Of a stretch of 64,000 bases of DNA, positions 46,172 through 55,001 are shown piece after piece. A program made the position numbers and the translations under genes. A model generated the notes under the pieces. It was not told the origin of the DNA. It saw only the letters and a program-made list of their open reading frames with translations, and ran no database searches. The DNA comes from Pseudomonadota bacterium. Lineage in GTDB: Bacteria; Desulfobacterota; Desulfobulbia; Desulfobulbales; JAHJIY01. Every line of letters starts with the position of its first letter. Within the stretch, counting starts at the first letter, position 1. Where the stretch lies: assembly GCA_018823175.1 (NCBI GenBank), contig JAHJIY010000062.1:1-64000 (forward strand), read 5' to 3'.

Positions 46172-48391
46172 ATGAAATACACTCACAAATCAATCATCGA
46201 TCAAGACAATATTCTGCGGAATATGCTCTCCACCAACGAAATGGGAAGATTTTTCGGTGTTTCCCAGGAAGTTCTCAATCAGGTTTGGGGAAATTTAACC
46301 TCTGCAAGCGGCAACTCCGCTACCTATATTTCAATGGAAATCGGCGCAGACCTTGATGTTTTCAACCCGGTTAAAAGCAAGCTTCAGGAATTGGGAATAA
46401 CCGGCAGCACCAATCACGAGCTGGAGAGTTTTTGCAAATTGTTCCTCAACGGGCCGGAAAAAATACCCAATTATGGCGGCGGTTTAGGGATACTTGCCGG
46501 AGATACGCTCAAAAGTTTCGCTGATTGCCGGATCCCGGTGATGGGGATATCTCTTCTCTATCACAAAGGATACTTCTCGCAACTGGTGGATTCAAAACTT
46601 GGCCAGATCATCTGGGCCAAAGAATGGCAGCCCGCTGAAACCCCTTTAATCTATCTGTTGAAAGACCCGAAAGACCAGAACAAACCTCTGGAGATCCAAG
46701 TTCCTTTCTATAATGAAGATGACAACATTGTCCTTACCAGCGCCAAGCTCTGGTTAAAAATGGAAATCAATGCCGATCTTGATTTTTTCGTACCGCAAAT
46801 TCTTCTGGATTACGACACTGACACTTCTCCTGATTGGATAAAAGAGGCATCCCAGCATCTGTACGACAGTAGTTCGGAGATCACCAAAATAATTCAACGC
46901 CGGATGCTCGGAGCAGGCGTGATTCCTGCAATGGAAGCCCTCGGAGTTACCTCCAGAACCATCCATCTCAATGAACAACATGGTGTTGCCGTAGTGCTTT
47001 TGCAGATCATGCAGGAATTAAAAAATAAATTAGGTGATAAATTTGTTGCCCTGAGTAAGGATAAAGACATAATAGAGGCCGCCGACAAGGTAGCAAAAAA
47101 AATCGTTTATACGATCCATACCCCGGTCGTCGCCGGACATGATCGTTTTCCCAAAACATTGTACCGGGCAATCAGTCATTCTTTATGCCAAAGAATCTTG
47201 CAACTACTGGCCGAGGATGACACTCCATCAACCTACAATTTCACAAATCTGGCCATGCGGGTGAATCGTGCCACCAACAGTGTGAGCAGGCTCCATAAGA
47301 TCGTTACCCAACAGCAGTTTCCGCAGCATGCCGCCAAAATAACGGCCATTACCAACGGCGTCCATCACCTGACCTGGATCAGTGATGCCAAAGCTGAACT
47401 TTATGACAGTTTTCCCGAACTTGAAAACTGGCGCAATGACCCCAGTGTATTTACCAAGGCAACAGAACTTATTGATAATGAGAAATTCCATAAATATCTG
47501 GAGGAAGCCTGGAAAACCGACAACCAGCACCTTATCACCTACGTCAACAATATGTTGTTACTCCATCGTAACCAGATGCAGGAAACCTGGATCGACCCAC
47601 CCAACTTTCTCTCTCATTTGGCGGAACAGGAAAGTTCGCTTGAAAGCGGCGTTTACACGATAGGATTTGCCCGAAGATTCTCGACATACAAGCGAGCTGA
47701 CCTGATTTTCGAGAACATTGAAAAACTTCTGGAACCTATTATTGAAAACAAGTGGCCGGTAAATTTCATCTTTTCCGGCAAAGCCCACCCGGCCGACGAA
47801 CCAGGAAAAACCCTGATTAAAGGGATCCTTGATGTTCAGGAAGAAGTTTACCAAAAAAGCAACGGACTGGCCAAGGTCGTATTTGTCCCCGGTTACGACA
47901 TGAAGATTGCCAAAATGATGGTTGCCGGCGTACACGCCTGGCTGAACAGCCCGAAAAGACCGCTGGAAGCAAGTGGCACCAGCGGCATGAAAGCCGCATT
48001 AAACGCCATCCCCAATATAAGCATTATGGATGGCTGGTGGGCCGAAGGATACCATGAAGGACAAACGGGCTGGAAATTCGGTTACGAAAACACCTTGAGC
48101 AAAGACACTTTAAGCGAGAATCCTTCCTCTCTTCTTTACGATGAAGACTCCGCCTCATTTTATAAAATATTCCCTGAAATATTAAAAACGTTCTACGATC
48201 CTAACACACGCCGAGAATACCTAAAAAAATGTATCATGAATATGGCTCTTAACTGCCCGATTTTCAATACCCATCGCATGGCCGCCGAATATCTCAAACG
48301 TTACAACCTCAAGCTGCCATCCGCCGTCAGCAAAAAAATGGATAAATTTCATGCATTATATTTAAGTGATGACTTTAATCCGACAAATTAA
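46172..48391 (+). CDS. glgP: Alpha-glucan (glycogen) phosphorylase
   Basis: 739 residues from ATG 46172; AAGG precedes it, and a TATAAT box at 46084-46089 would place the transcript start after the alternative TTG at 46094. A GT35-family enzyme releasing glucose 1-phosphate. Motifs: YISMEIGAD, IPNYGGGLGILAGDTLKS (about 114-131), IHLNEQHGVAV, IGFARRFSTYKR, and the PLP-lysine region EASGTSGMKAALNA (about 602-615), then DGWWAEGYH. It is shorter than E. coli GlgP and similar to the bacterial/archaeal short type. Product probably feeds the phosphohexomutase at 18 kb. Confidence 0.94.
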   Translation: MKYTHKSIIDQDNILRNMLSTNEMGRFFGVSQEVLNQVWGNLTSASGNSATYISMEIGADLDVFNPVKSKLQELGITGSTNHELESFCKLFLNGPEKIPNYGGGLGILAGDTLKSFADCRIPVMGISLLYHKGYFSQLVDSKLGQIIWAKEWQPAETPLIYLLKDPKDQNKPLEIQVPFYNEDDNIVLTSAKLWLKMEINADLDFFVPQILLDYDTDTSPDWIKEASQHLYDSSSEITKIIQRRMLGAGVIPAMEALGVTSRTIHLNEQHGVAVVLLQIMQELKNKLGDKFVALSKDKDIIEAADKVAKKIVYTIHTPVVAGHDRFPKTLYRAISHSLCQRILQLLAEDDTPSTYNFTNLAMRVNRATNSVSRLHKIVTQQQFPQHAAKITAITNGVHHLTWISDAKAELYDSFPELENWRNDPSVFTKATELIDNEKFHKYLEEAWKTDNQHLITYVNNMLLLHRNQMQETWIDPPNFLSHLAEQESSLESGVYTIGFARRFSTYKRADLIFENIEKLLEPIIENKWPVNFIFSGKAHPADEPGKTLIKGILDVQEEVYQKSNGLAKVVFVPGYDMKIAKMMVAGVHAWLNSPKRPLEASGTSGMKAALNAIPNISIMDGWWAEGYHEGQTGWKFGYENTLSKDTLSENPSSLLYDEDSASFYKIFPEILKTFYDPNTRREYLKKCIMNMALNCPIFNTHRMAAEYLKRYNLKLPSAVSKKMDKFHALYLSDDFNPTN

Positions 48392-48461
48392 CTTGTTATG
48401 GTAAAAGACCTGAATACAAAATAACTAAAAATTAAAATAATATAAGGGAGATTAACGCATA

Positions 48462-48740
48462 ATGGCTGAAACGATAGAGGATATCACAATAAATTTTGAA
48501 GAAGAAGGAGTTCAAGTCGTTAAAGAACTGGACAAAGTTGTCCTTTCAAAAGGGGCCTGGACCACGATAATCTTTAAATTTCAACAATGGGATAAAACCA
48601 AAAAAGAATATAGCCCTGATCGTTTCACCATCCGCCGATACCGAAAACTCAAAGGCTCATACAGCCAACAATCAAAGTTCAACATTTCCAGTACGGATCA
48701 GGCAAAAAAGATAATTGAAGCCCTGAGCAGTTGGATCTGA
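48462..48740 (+). CDS. Conserved-looking hypothetical protein
   Basis: 92 residues, small and rich in beta-strand pattern: ITINFEEEGVQVVKELDKVVLSKGAWTTIIFKF (quoted in pieces: VQVVKELDKVVL, GAWTTIIFKFQQW), then FTIRRYRKLKGSY and a last helix with AKKIIEALSSW. No family recognised. TAAGGGAG precedes the ATG. It is 70 bases after glgP on the same strand and convergent with the ParA-like gene. Codon use and strand pattern suggest a real gene. Confidence 0.75.
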   Translation: MAETIEDITINFEEEGVQVVKELDKVVLSKGAWTTIIFKFQQWDKTKKEYSPDRFTIRRYRKLKGSYSQQSKFNISSTDQAKKIIEALSSWI

Positions 48741-48758
48741 GACCGGAAAGGGAAATCA

Positions 48759-49691
48759 TTAGCGAAAAAGAGAATCATCGTCAGCCACTTTCCTGACCAG
48801 CGCACGATAATCTTTCGCACCGGAAGAACCTGGCGCATACTCATATATGGTCTGACCATAGGCAGGTGCCTCTGAAAGACTGACATTCTGACGGATGGGT
48901 TCACATAAACTCTCAGGATAAAGCTGTTCAAGACGCGCCAGAACATCCACTGTTTTCTTGACCCTGTCATCCTTAAAGGTGGGGACGATATACTTTAAAC
49001 TCACATCCTCCCGAGATTTCTGAATAGATGAAACGCTTTTCAGAAATTCAACCAGCCCTTGCAAGGTCATAACTTCAAGGGAAACCGGGGCCAATATCTC
49101 TTTCACATAAAAAAGAACATTAACCGTCAAGGGATCCCAACCCGGCGAGGTATCGACAATAATGTAATCGTACTGCTTCTCAAGTGGTTCGAGGGTTTTG
49201 GCCAGGATCCTCTCGCCACCAAAGTCTTTGCGATCGATAATCCTTTTCAGTCCAGCCAGGGATTCCCCTCCCGCCAAAAGCCATAACCTCTCTCTGGCCT
49301 GGACGATAGCCTCTTCAGGCTTGAGTTCACCGGTAACCAGTTCCGGAAGTCCGCCTTTTGCTTTTACCCCCAGCATAAAACTATCCTGACCCTGAATATC
49401 AGTATCAACCAGCAGGACCTTGGAACCGGCCAAGGCCAAACCGGCCGCCAGGTTGACGGCAGTAGTTGATTTTCCGACCCCGCCCTTGCTTAAGGAAACA
49501 CCTATAATTCTTGTCCTTTTTGGGACGAGCTTTTTGCGGAGAGGTACTTTGGGAACCAGAAGAATTTTGCCGGAAGAGGGCAAGGGGAAAGGTTTACCAC
49601 AACCTTTACAACGGGCCAGTTTGACATTGGGAGGGATCCTTTTTTCATCAATATCATGATGCTTTTTGCAATTGGGGCAAATTACAAGCAT
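48759..49691 (-). CDS. ParA/MinD-like ATPase with N-terminal zinc ribbon
   Basis: 310 residues. An MJ0042-type zinc ribbon (ICPNCKKHHDIDE and CKGCGKPFPLP, residues about 4-40) is joined to a ParA-type ATPase (about 60-300): SLSKGGVGKSTTAVNLAAGLAL (Walker A, quoted in part), LVDTDIQGQ, IIVDTSPGWDPLTVN. There is no parB or replication gene nearby, so it is an orphan ParA, possibly for positioning a protein complex rather than DNA. The 520-base region downstream of its start (49692-50214) contains no gene I can support. Confidence 0.85.
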   Translation of the reverse strand: MLVICPNCKKHHDIDEKRIPPNVKLARCKGCGKPFPLPSSGKILLVPKVPLRKKLVPKRTRIIGVSLSKGGVGKSTTAVNLAAGLALAGSKVLLVDTDIQGQDSFMLGVKAKGGLPELVTGELKPEEAIVQARERLWLLAGGESLAGLKRIIDRKDFGGERILAKTLEPLEKQYDYIIVDTSPGWDPLTVNVLFYVKEILAPVSLEVMTLQGLVEFLKSVSSIQKSREDVSLKYIVPTFKDDRVKKTVDVLARLEQLYPESLCEPIRQNVSLSEAPAYGQTIYEYAPGSSGAKDYRALVRKVADDDSLFR

Positions 49692-50214
49692 ATATATTCT
49701 CCTGTCTATTTTATCTGTACATAAAACAGACCAGCTCTTAATTACACATCACAATATACGGCAAAAATTTATTAGGCTATAGACACCACTTATTTGTCAT
49801 CTTAATATCCTTTTCATTCTTTTGTAAATAAATTAACAGGATAGATAACGATGACCTGGAAATAATAAGTTCATCATTTTCCATATTCATCATAATCACC
49901 AATCACCTCAAGCCTCACCTGATTGTCAACAACGATAATTTCAAGGCATTGATTAAATTCTTGTTCAAGAGGAGATTAATTATGTCAGAAAGACAACCAG
50001 AATGACGGTAAGACAGGGATGGAATACCATCAGAGTATTTTTAACAACCGGAAACCTGGCTAGACTTGAAGGTAAACCGGCATTAAACATCGCCGCCTTA
50101 TTCAGTGTGAGATTGTTGCTAGATCATTGAGAGTGCTTCACTTCGTTCGCAGACAGCGCAGACTTCGATGACTCTTTTTGTCGCTGAAAAATAGTGATAA
50201 TCAGAAAGATAATA

Positions 50215-50652
50215 TTATTTGGCCGAAAAGATCTCGCCACGTTGTTCAAGCAGATATGTGTGCAATTTTTGTTCACTCTCTTTATCCATATCACCTAACT
50301 CAAAACCACAAATGATATTTCCGGAAATATCACGGGAAACATGCATGACCTGTCCTTGCATCGACATTTCCAGATCATTGAGCACAAGAGTAACAGAATG
50401 TTTTTCGCCGACCTTAAAAACACCGGGGTTATCAACCGCAAGGCCAAGCCCCTTGCTGCCTATATCAATTACCTCGTAAGAAATGCCGTCAATCATAGCG
50501 ATGACAGGAGGAGGAGAAAGATCCTTGGCCGGCAAACGAAATGACTGTCTGGATTTACTTTTCACAGTCCTATCCGTAGATACTTTGTCATTTTCATCTT
50601 TCTGTTCGGCAAGATTATAAATTTGATACTCCACAATTTTGTTGTCGCTCAT
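50215..50652 (-). CDS. PilZ-domain protein
   Basis: 145 residues. PilZ domains bind cyclic di-GMP through an RxxxR and a D/NxSxxG motif: here KSRQSFRLP (about 31-39) and DIGSKGLGL (about 62-70), the second reading DIGSKG. The first 30 residues are polar and probably flexible. Single gene, divergent from the selenoprotein-cyclase pair. It may act downstream of the GGDEF-EAL protein at 61.5 kb, but no physical link is seen. Confidence 0.82.
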   Translation of the reverse strand: MSDNKIVEYQIYNLAEQKDENDKVSTDRTVKSKSRQSFRLPAKDLSPPPVIAMIDGISYEVIDIGSKGLGLAVDNPGVFKVGEKHSVTLVLNDLEMSMQGQVMHVSRDISGNIICGFELGDMDKESEQKLHTYLLEQRGEIFSAK

Positions 50653-51099
50653 CTGGCCGCCTCAATTTGAACTGTTTTCATTCAGTTATGGCTAATCAAG
50701 TCACTATCGCCACAAATATATAATTATAATCTCCAACTCCATAAATATTAAAAGAGATATTTTTACATAAAAGCTAATAACTCCCGTCACCAGCTACTGA
50801 AACGACTCGGCATGAAAGTCGGCCATGACTGGTAAAGAAGAGAAAACTCGTTACATTTTTTTTGTTATCTTCAGATAAATAATAAAAAAATCTATACCGT
50901 AAGTGCGAAAGCAGAATATATTTTATGCATACTATCCAATATGTTATTATACTAAAGTTGCCAAATATTTTTATAAAAATATGTTTTTTCACAGGCATGA
51001 ATTGAATATGTTGCATGCTACATATTCAAGGATTTCCCGTCAGCCATATCAAGAGACACATCACCATGAAGTCGTGAATGATATCAGAAGGAAAACGCC

Positions 51100-51321
51100 A
51101 TGAAAATTGAAATAACCTACTGTGCTGCCTGAAATTATCTGCCACGCGCTTCCGGTCTGGAAGCAGCTCTGAAAGTCAAACATGCAGATGCTGAAGTTAA
51201 ATTAGTCGCCGGATCCCATGGAATTTATGACATAACGGTTGACGGCATTGAAATTTTCTCCAAGAACAAAACCGGCCGTTTCCCGGAAAATGATGAAATA
51301 ATCAGACTTATTTCAGGGTGA
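51100..51321 (+). CDS. SelW-like (Rdx family) selenoprotein with in-frame UGA as selenocysteine
   Basis: 73 residues when TGA at 51130-51132 (codon 11) is read as selenocysteine; ordinary ORF calling stops there. The product has the Rdx redox motif CAAU (residues 8-11) followed by NYLPRAS, then GIYDITVDG and the strongly conserved IFSKNKTGRFP (about 52-62), ending at TGA 51319. This is the SelW/Rdx thioredoxin-like fold, where CxxU is the active site. AAGGA lies seven bases upstream of ATG 51100. A possible bacterial SECIS hairpin follows the UGA. It ends 16 bases before the adenylate cyclase gene on the same strand. Needs selABC elsewhere in the genome. Confidence 0.92.
51148..51164 (+). promoter_or_regulatory. 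Candidate bacterial SECIS hairpin
   Basis: GCTTCC and GGAAGC form a perfect 6-bp stem around the loop GGTCT, 15 bases after the UGA codon; GC on the left can add pairs with GC on the right across a bulged A. Position, and a G-rich small apical loop, fit bacterial SelB-binding elements. Not folded by software. Confidence 0.6.
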
Positions 51322-51337
51322 AATAAAAAATCATTAG

Positions 51338-52312
51338 ATGAAAGATACCTCAGAAATACCTGTATCACTCAAAGAACTGGACAGTGATGGCGGCATCACT
51401 AAAATCTGGGCTCTGAACGGCAAAAACAATTTCCGGTTGGGACGAGGACCGGACAACGATATTACCTTGCCTTACACCTGGGTATCCCGAAAACATACGA
51501 TGATCCAGGTCGACGGCCTGGGCCTTCACTCCATTATCGACCTTGGCAGTTCAAACGGCACATTCTTAAATGGTAAAAGAGTAATTTGTTCATGCCCTCT
51601 GCAAAATGGGGACAAAATTCTTCTCGGTAAAACAAAATTGATCTTTTTCCAGAATACCGAGGAAATCCCGGTCTTTGATATTGAGCACGACGCCACCCTT
51701 GATCGGACCGTTGCTTTCCTGCAAAGGGATGTGGTAACAATTCTGGTTTGCGACCTGCGCAATTTCACCCATCTTTCCGAGCTCATCGGCAACCAGCTCA
51801 TCTCCAAACTGCTGCAATACTGGACCAAACAGGTCAGTCGAATAATCAACCAGCACAATGGCATCGTCGACAAATTCATCGGCGATGCGGTAATGGCCAT
51901 GTGGATAGGAGGTTCCAACAAGGCAAATATCAAGCAGGCCTTAATGACCACGCTTGAGATTCAGCATTTCACCCAAAATATGGGAGAAAACATGCCGGAA
52001 ATTCCTTTTGAGATGGGAATAGGAGCGGCCTTGAACACCGGCGAGGCAATAATGGGCAATATGGGGGTCGATGGCCGAAGGGATTCGACGGTGATCGGGG
52101 ACGTGGTCAATGTGGCCTTTCGGCTGGAGGAAATAACTTCCACCTCAGGCATGGACCTGTTGATGGGTGGTGAGTCGGCCAAATACATCACTGATGCGGA
52201 CAGCTATTTTACGGTTAAAGGTTATTCGGTAAAAGGAAAAGAAGAACAGATCCTTACCTACGGCTGCACCTTTGAAGAACTAAGGAAATTCATCGCGGTG
52301 ACGGCCGACTGA
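51338..52312 (+). CDS. FHA-domain class III adenylate cyclase
   Basis: 324 residues. An N-terminal FHA phosphothreonine-binding domain (about 28-105): RLGRGPDNDITL, VSRKHTMI, DLGSSNGTFLNG, all key residues present. The class III cyclase domain (about 130-300) has metal Asp residues in VCDLRNFT and KFIGDAVMAMW, the Lys and Asp that favour ATP (DKFIGD; VIGDVVNVAFR), and the transition-state Asn and Arg in NVAFRLEE. It likely makes cAMP under control of a phosphorylated partner. No membrane segment. Probably cotranscribed with the selenoprotein gene; its own ribosome site is weak. Confidence 0.92.
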   Translation: MKDTSEIPVSLKELDSDGGITKIWALNGKNNFRLGRGPDNDITLPYTWVSRKHTMIQVDGLGLHSIIDLGSSNGTFLNGKRVICSCPLQNGDKILLGKTKLIFFQNTEEIPVFDIEHDATLDRTVAFLQRDVVTILVCDLRNFTHLSELIGNQLISKLLQYWTKQVSRIINQHNGIVDKFIGDAVMAMWIGGSNKANIKQALMTTLEIQHFTQNMGENMPEIPFEMGIGAALNTGEAIMGNMGVDGRRDSTVIGDVVNVAFRLEEITSTSGMDLLMGGESAKYITDADSYFTVKGYSVKGKEEQILTYGCTFEELRKFIAVTAD

Positions 52313-52430
52313 GCAACAATCATTAACCATTACAGCTACTTACGACTAGTACCTGTCCAGGAACAGGAGGGAAACTCTTTAATATCTATTCGTTACTTTC
52401 AGATAAAAACTCAGTCTCATCAATTTTTGA

Positions 52431-53126
52431 TCAATAAGGCCTATCCCCGAAAATCGCGGTCCCTACCCTGACCAGGGTCGCCCCTTCCTCGATCGCCACC
52501 TCAAAGTCTCCTGACATCCCCATCGACAATTCGACCTTCCCGTGCAATCCAAGTAATCCGCTTTTCTCAAGCTTCTCGGCCAAAAGACGCAATTGCCTGA
52601 AATAAGGTCTGACCGCCTCCGGGTCAGGCAGAAAAGGAGGCATGGTCATCAAGCCCTTTATTTGCAGATTAGGCAACTCATTGATTTTTGCGAGCAGAGC
52701 TTCAGCACCTTCAGGTAAGACTCCGGATTTCTGCGCCTCCCTGCCGATATTAATCTGGATCAGGATAGACATTTGTCGGCCGGCCTCCGCCAGATTACGG
52801 TCAAGCTCTCTGGCCAATTTAAGTCGATCAACCGTTTCAATCGTATCAAAAAGCTCAGCCGCCCCTTTGGCTTTATTGGATTGCACGTGCCCGATAAAAT
52901 GCCAGGTCGGCCCTGCCCCAATTGAAGCAATCTTTTGCCGTGCTTCCTGCAGATAGCTCTCGCCAAAAAGCATCTGGCCGCAGGCCATCGCTTCCTGAAC
53001 CTTTTCAAACGGCATCTTCTTACTTACCGCCACCAACCGCACCGAATCAGCGCTCCGTCCTGCCCGCCTGGCTGCAGTGCTGATTCGATCCCTGATTTTT
53101 TCCAGATTTTCCTTGATTTCAGACAT
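52431..53126 (-). CDS. yggS: YggS/PLPBP family pyridoxal phosphate homeostasis protein
   Basis: 231 residues. A fold-type III PLP protein with the PLP Lys in LVAVSKKMPFEKV (about 36), FGESYLQEA, WHFIGHVQSNK (about 81-91), and the phosphate-binding end LSMGMSGDFEVAIEEGATLVRVGTAIFG (quoted in pieces: LSMGMSGDFE, VRVGTAIFG). It buffers PLP and affects amino-acid metabolism; no enzyme activity is known. It starts about 105 bases after tatD on the same strand. Confidence 0.95.
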   Translation of the reverse strand: MSEIKENLEKIRDRISTAARRAGRSADSVRLVAVSKKMPFEKVQEAMACGQMLFGESYLQEARQKIASIGAGPTWHFIGHVQSNKAKGAAELFDTIETVDRLKLARELDRNLAEAGRQMSILIQINIGREAQKSGVLPEGAEALLAKINELPNLQIKGLMTMPPFLPDPEAVRPYFRQLRLLAEKLEKSGLLGLHGKVELSMGMSGDFEVAIEEGATLVRVGTAIFGDRPY

Positions 53127-53231
53127 ATCTTTTCAATAATCCTGAGCCGGCAAAACCGGATTTATTTTTTACAGCCCCGGCGTCTTTCGCTGATCTGAGG
53201 GCTGAATTAATATTTAGTGGTAAGAGAAAGG

Positions 53232-54047
53232 CTAAAAACCAAAAAGGCGACAGGCATTGGCCGTGGTTGCGCTTGCCACCTCGCCCAAAGAAACTCCTTT
53301 CAACTCAGCGACCCTGGCGGCAGTAAACAGGAGCAGGGCCGGTTCATTACGTTTGCCCCTTCGGGGGACCGGGGCCAGATATGGGCCGTCTGTTTCAAGA
53401 AGAAGTGAGGATAGTGGCACAGTCCTTACCACCTCCTGCATAGTTTCAGCCTTATTAAAAGTTACCACCCCCGGCACCGATAAATAGAATCCAAGAGACA
53501 TAACCTGCTTGGCCAGGGCCGGATCACCGGAAAAACAATGCATTACCCCCCCGGCTGGAAAAGGGGCGGCTTGTGCAAGGATCTCCATCACCTCGACATG
53601 GGCTTCCCGATCATGAACAATCAACGGCAAGTCCAGCTCCTTGGCCAAAGTGACCTGTCGTTTGAAGTGCTCCTTCTGCTCGGCGACCGGGGCATAGCTC
53701 TTTACCAGATCCAGACCGATCTCCCCGAAGCCAACCACTTTGGGCGAAGCAGCAAGTCGCCTCAGCTCATCGTAGTGATCAACGATCAATCCGGAAACAT
53801 TATGGGGATGAACCCCGACACTGGCATAGATATGCTCATCAGAGGCGGCAAGCTCTATTGCCTTCCTGGAACTTTCCAGATCAATACCGATGGTAATTAT
53901 CCTCTGCACCCCACATTTCACGGCATTATCAATTACCTGCCGATAATCGTCCTGATAATCGTCCATATCAAGATGACAGTGCGTATCGGTCAAGGAGATA
54001 CCGGGCGGCAATACCGGCCAGACGACCTCCTTCTTTTTTCCACTCAC
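53232..54047 (-). CDS. tatD: TatD-family metal-dependent DNase
   Basis: 271 residues from GTG 54047, chosen because GGAGGG sits five to six bases upstream and gives the usual TatD length. A longer open frame reaches 54221 but its extra 58 codons run through repeat C2. TIM-barrel metal sites: DTHCHLD (about 23-29), GEIGLD (about 113-118), VHDRE, MHCFSGD (about 173-179) and LETDGPYL (about 226-233). Members are 3'-5' exonucleases acting on DNA ends or RNA. Downstream is yggS. Confidence 0.93.
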   Translation of the reverse strand: MSGKKKEVVWPVLPPGISLTDTHCHLDMDDYQDDYRQVIDNAVKCGVQRIITIGIDLESSRKAIELAASDEHIYASVGVHPHNVSGLIVDHYDELRRLAASPKVVGFGEIGLDLVKSYAPVAEQKEHFKRQVTLAKELDLPLIVHDREAHVEVMEILAQAAPFPAGGVMHCFSGDPALAKQVMSLGFYLSVPGVVTFNKAETMQEVVRTVPLSSLLLETDGPYLAPVPRRGKRNEPALLLFTAARVAELKGVSLGEVASATTANACRLFGF

Positions 54048-54162
54048 AAAATCCCTCCAAATATTGGTCTTTCCCCTCAGACTCGGAGTATCGCGATCTC
54101 CTGCCCGGGTCAAGTTACGCAAATTAATATTAATCGATGAACATCTCAAACAAAAACCTTTT

Positions 54163-54267
54163 ACTAACCAGCAGGGCTGGACCATATCGGCCAGCCTCAA
54201 CGAAACATAAAAGTTAGTCATTTCAGCTCCCCGAGAGACAGAGGCTTCGACCGACTTTCATATAAAC
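54163..54267 (+). repeat. Dispersed repeat family C, copy C2
   Basis: A gap-free 105-bp match to 31341-31445 with about nine substitutions. It overlaps the false N-terminal extension of tatD. The adjacent 54311-54357 carries a family B fragment. Confidence 0.85.
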
Positions 54268-54310
54268 AGATTTTACAACAATAGCATAAGTTTCATTTAA
54301 GACGGCAAGC

Positions 54311-54357
54311 TCAGTGCAACAAGTGCCTTTGGGGTGCGGCTCAACTCGGCTTTATTC
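54311..54357 (-). repeat. Dispersed repeat family B, partial copy B3
   Basis: In reverse it reads ATAAAGCCGAGTTGAGCCG then CACCCCAAAGGCACTTG, matching the front of B1 and the CCCTTGTGG-like end. The palindromic middle is lost. Confidence 0.5.
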
Positions 54358-54473
54358 ATCTCCTCGCAATGACGCTAAACTGTTTGACAAATTCTTCCTT
54401 TACATACTATCGTGTGGCTTTAATTAATTGGCTAAATGTTGTACAATAAACAAATTGTAACTGGACCAGACTG

Positions 54474-54983
54474 ATGACATCACCAATTCTTGATGCCATA
54501 TACAAACGCCGGAGTATTCGCGAGTACAGTGACAAAAAAGTCACCGGCGAACAACTCCTTGAAATCATCAAGGCTGGCTCCTGGGCCCCGTCCGGTCTCA
54601 ACAATCAACCCTGGCGTTTTGTAACCATCCAGGACAGGACAATCATCAACCAGATGGCCCAACACACCAAGTACGCTCACATTATTAAAGCCGCACCATC
54701 CTTAATCGGCGTATTTATCGATAAAAACGCCATGTACAACGAGACCAAAGACCACCAGGCGATCGGGGCCTGCCTGCAAAATATGCTGTTGGCAACCGAG
54801 GCCCTTGAGCTCGGCGCGGTATGGCTGGGAGAAATCCTCAACCACAAAGAACAAGTCAACACCACACTGGGCCTGAACAATGATTATGAACTGATGGCCG
54901 TCCTCGCCATCGGTCATCCAGCCCATAAAAACCAATGTTCACAACGCAAAGATATCAACGATCTGATCATCAAGAAACTATAA
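54474..54983 (+). CDS. Nitroreductase-family FMN oxidoreductase
   Basis: 169 residues. The FMN-binding opening YKRRSIREYSDKKV (about 10-23), the SWAPSGLNNQPWRF block (about 36-49), and GACLQNMLLATEALELGAVWLGE (about 98-120, quoted in part) are typical of the NfnB/FMN reductase superfamily. Many members reduce nitro groups or quinones; the natural substrate is unknown. It is the first of a plus-strand run (nitroreductase, lipoprotein, coaBC) with 18- and 60-base gaps. Confidence 0.9.
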   Translation: MTSPILDAIYKRRSIREYSDKKVTGEQLLEIIKAGSWAPSGLNNQPWRFVTIQDRTIINQMAQHTKYAHIIKAAPSLIGVFIDKNAMYNETKDHQAIGACLQNMLLATEALELGAVWLGEILNHKEQVNTTLGLNNDYELMAVLAIGHPAHKNQCSQRKDINDLIIKKL

Positions 54984-55001
54984 AACAACAGGAGAGTTAA
55001 A

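Noticed and set aside
49692-50214. 520-base gap searched for a gene or second selenoprotein
   Set aside because: No frame with conserved motifs, no in-frame UGA with a CxxU-like context, and no clear RNA fold was seen.
50653-51099. Possible riboswitch or small RNA upstream of the selenoprotein gene
   Set aside because: A weak hairpin (GACTCGG...AAAGTCGGC) is present near 50810, but it matches no riboswitch consensus I know.
54048-54221. N-terminal extension of tatD by 58 codons
   Set aside because: The extra sequence passes through dispersed repeat C2 and lacks TatD similarity; a GTG with strong ribosome site at 54047 gives the normal length.
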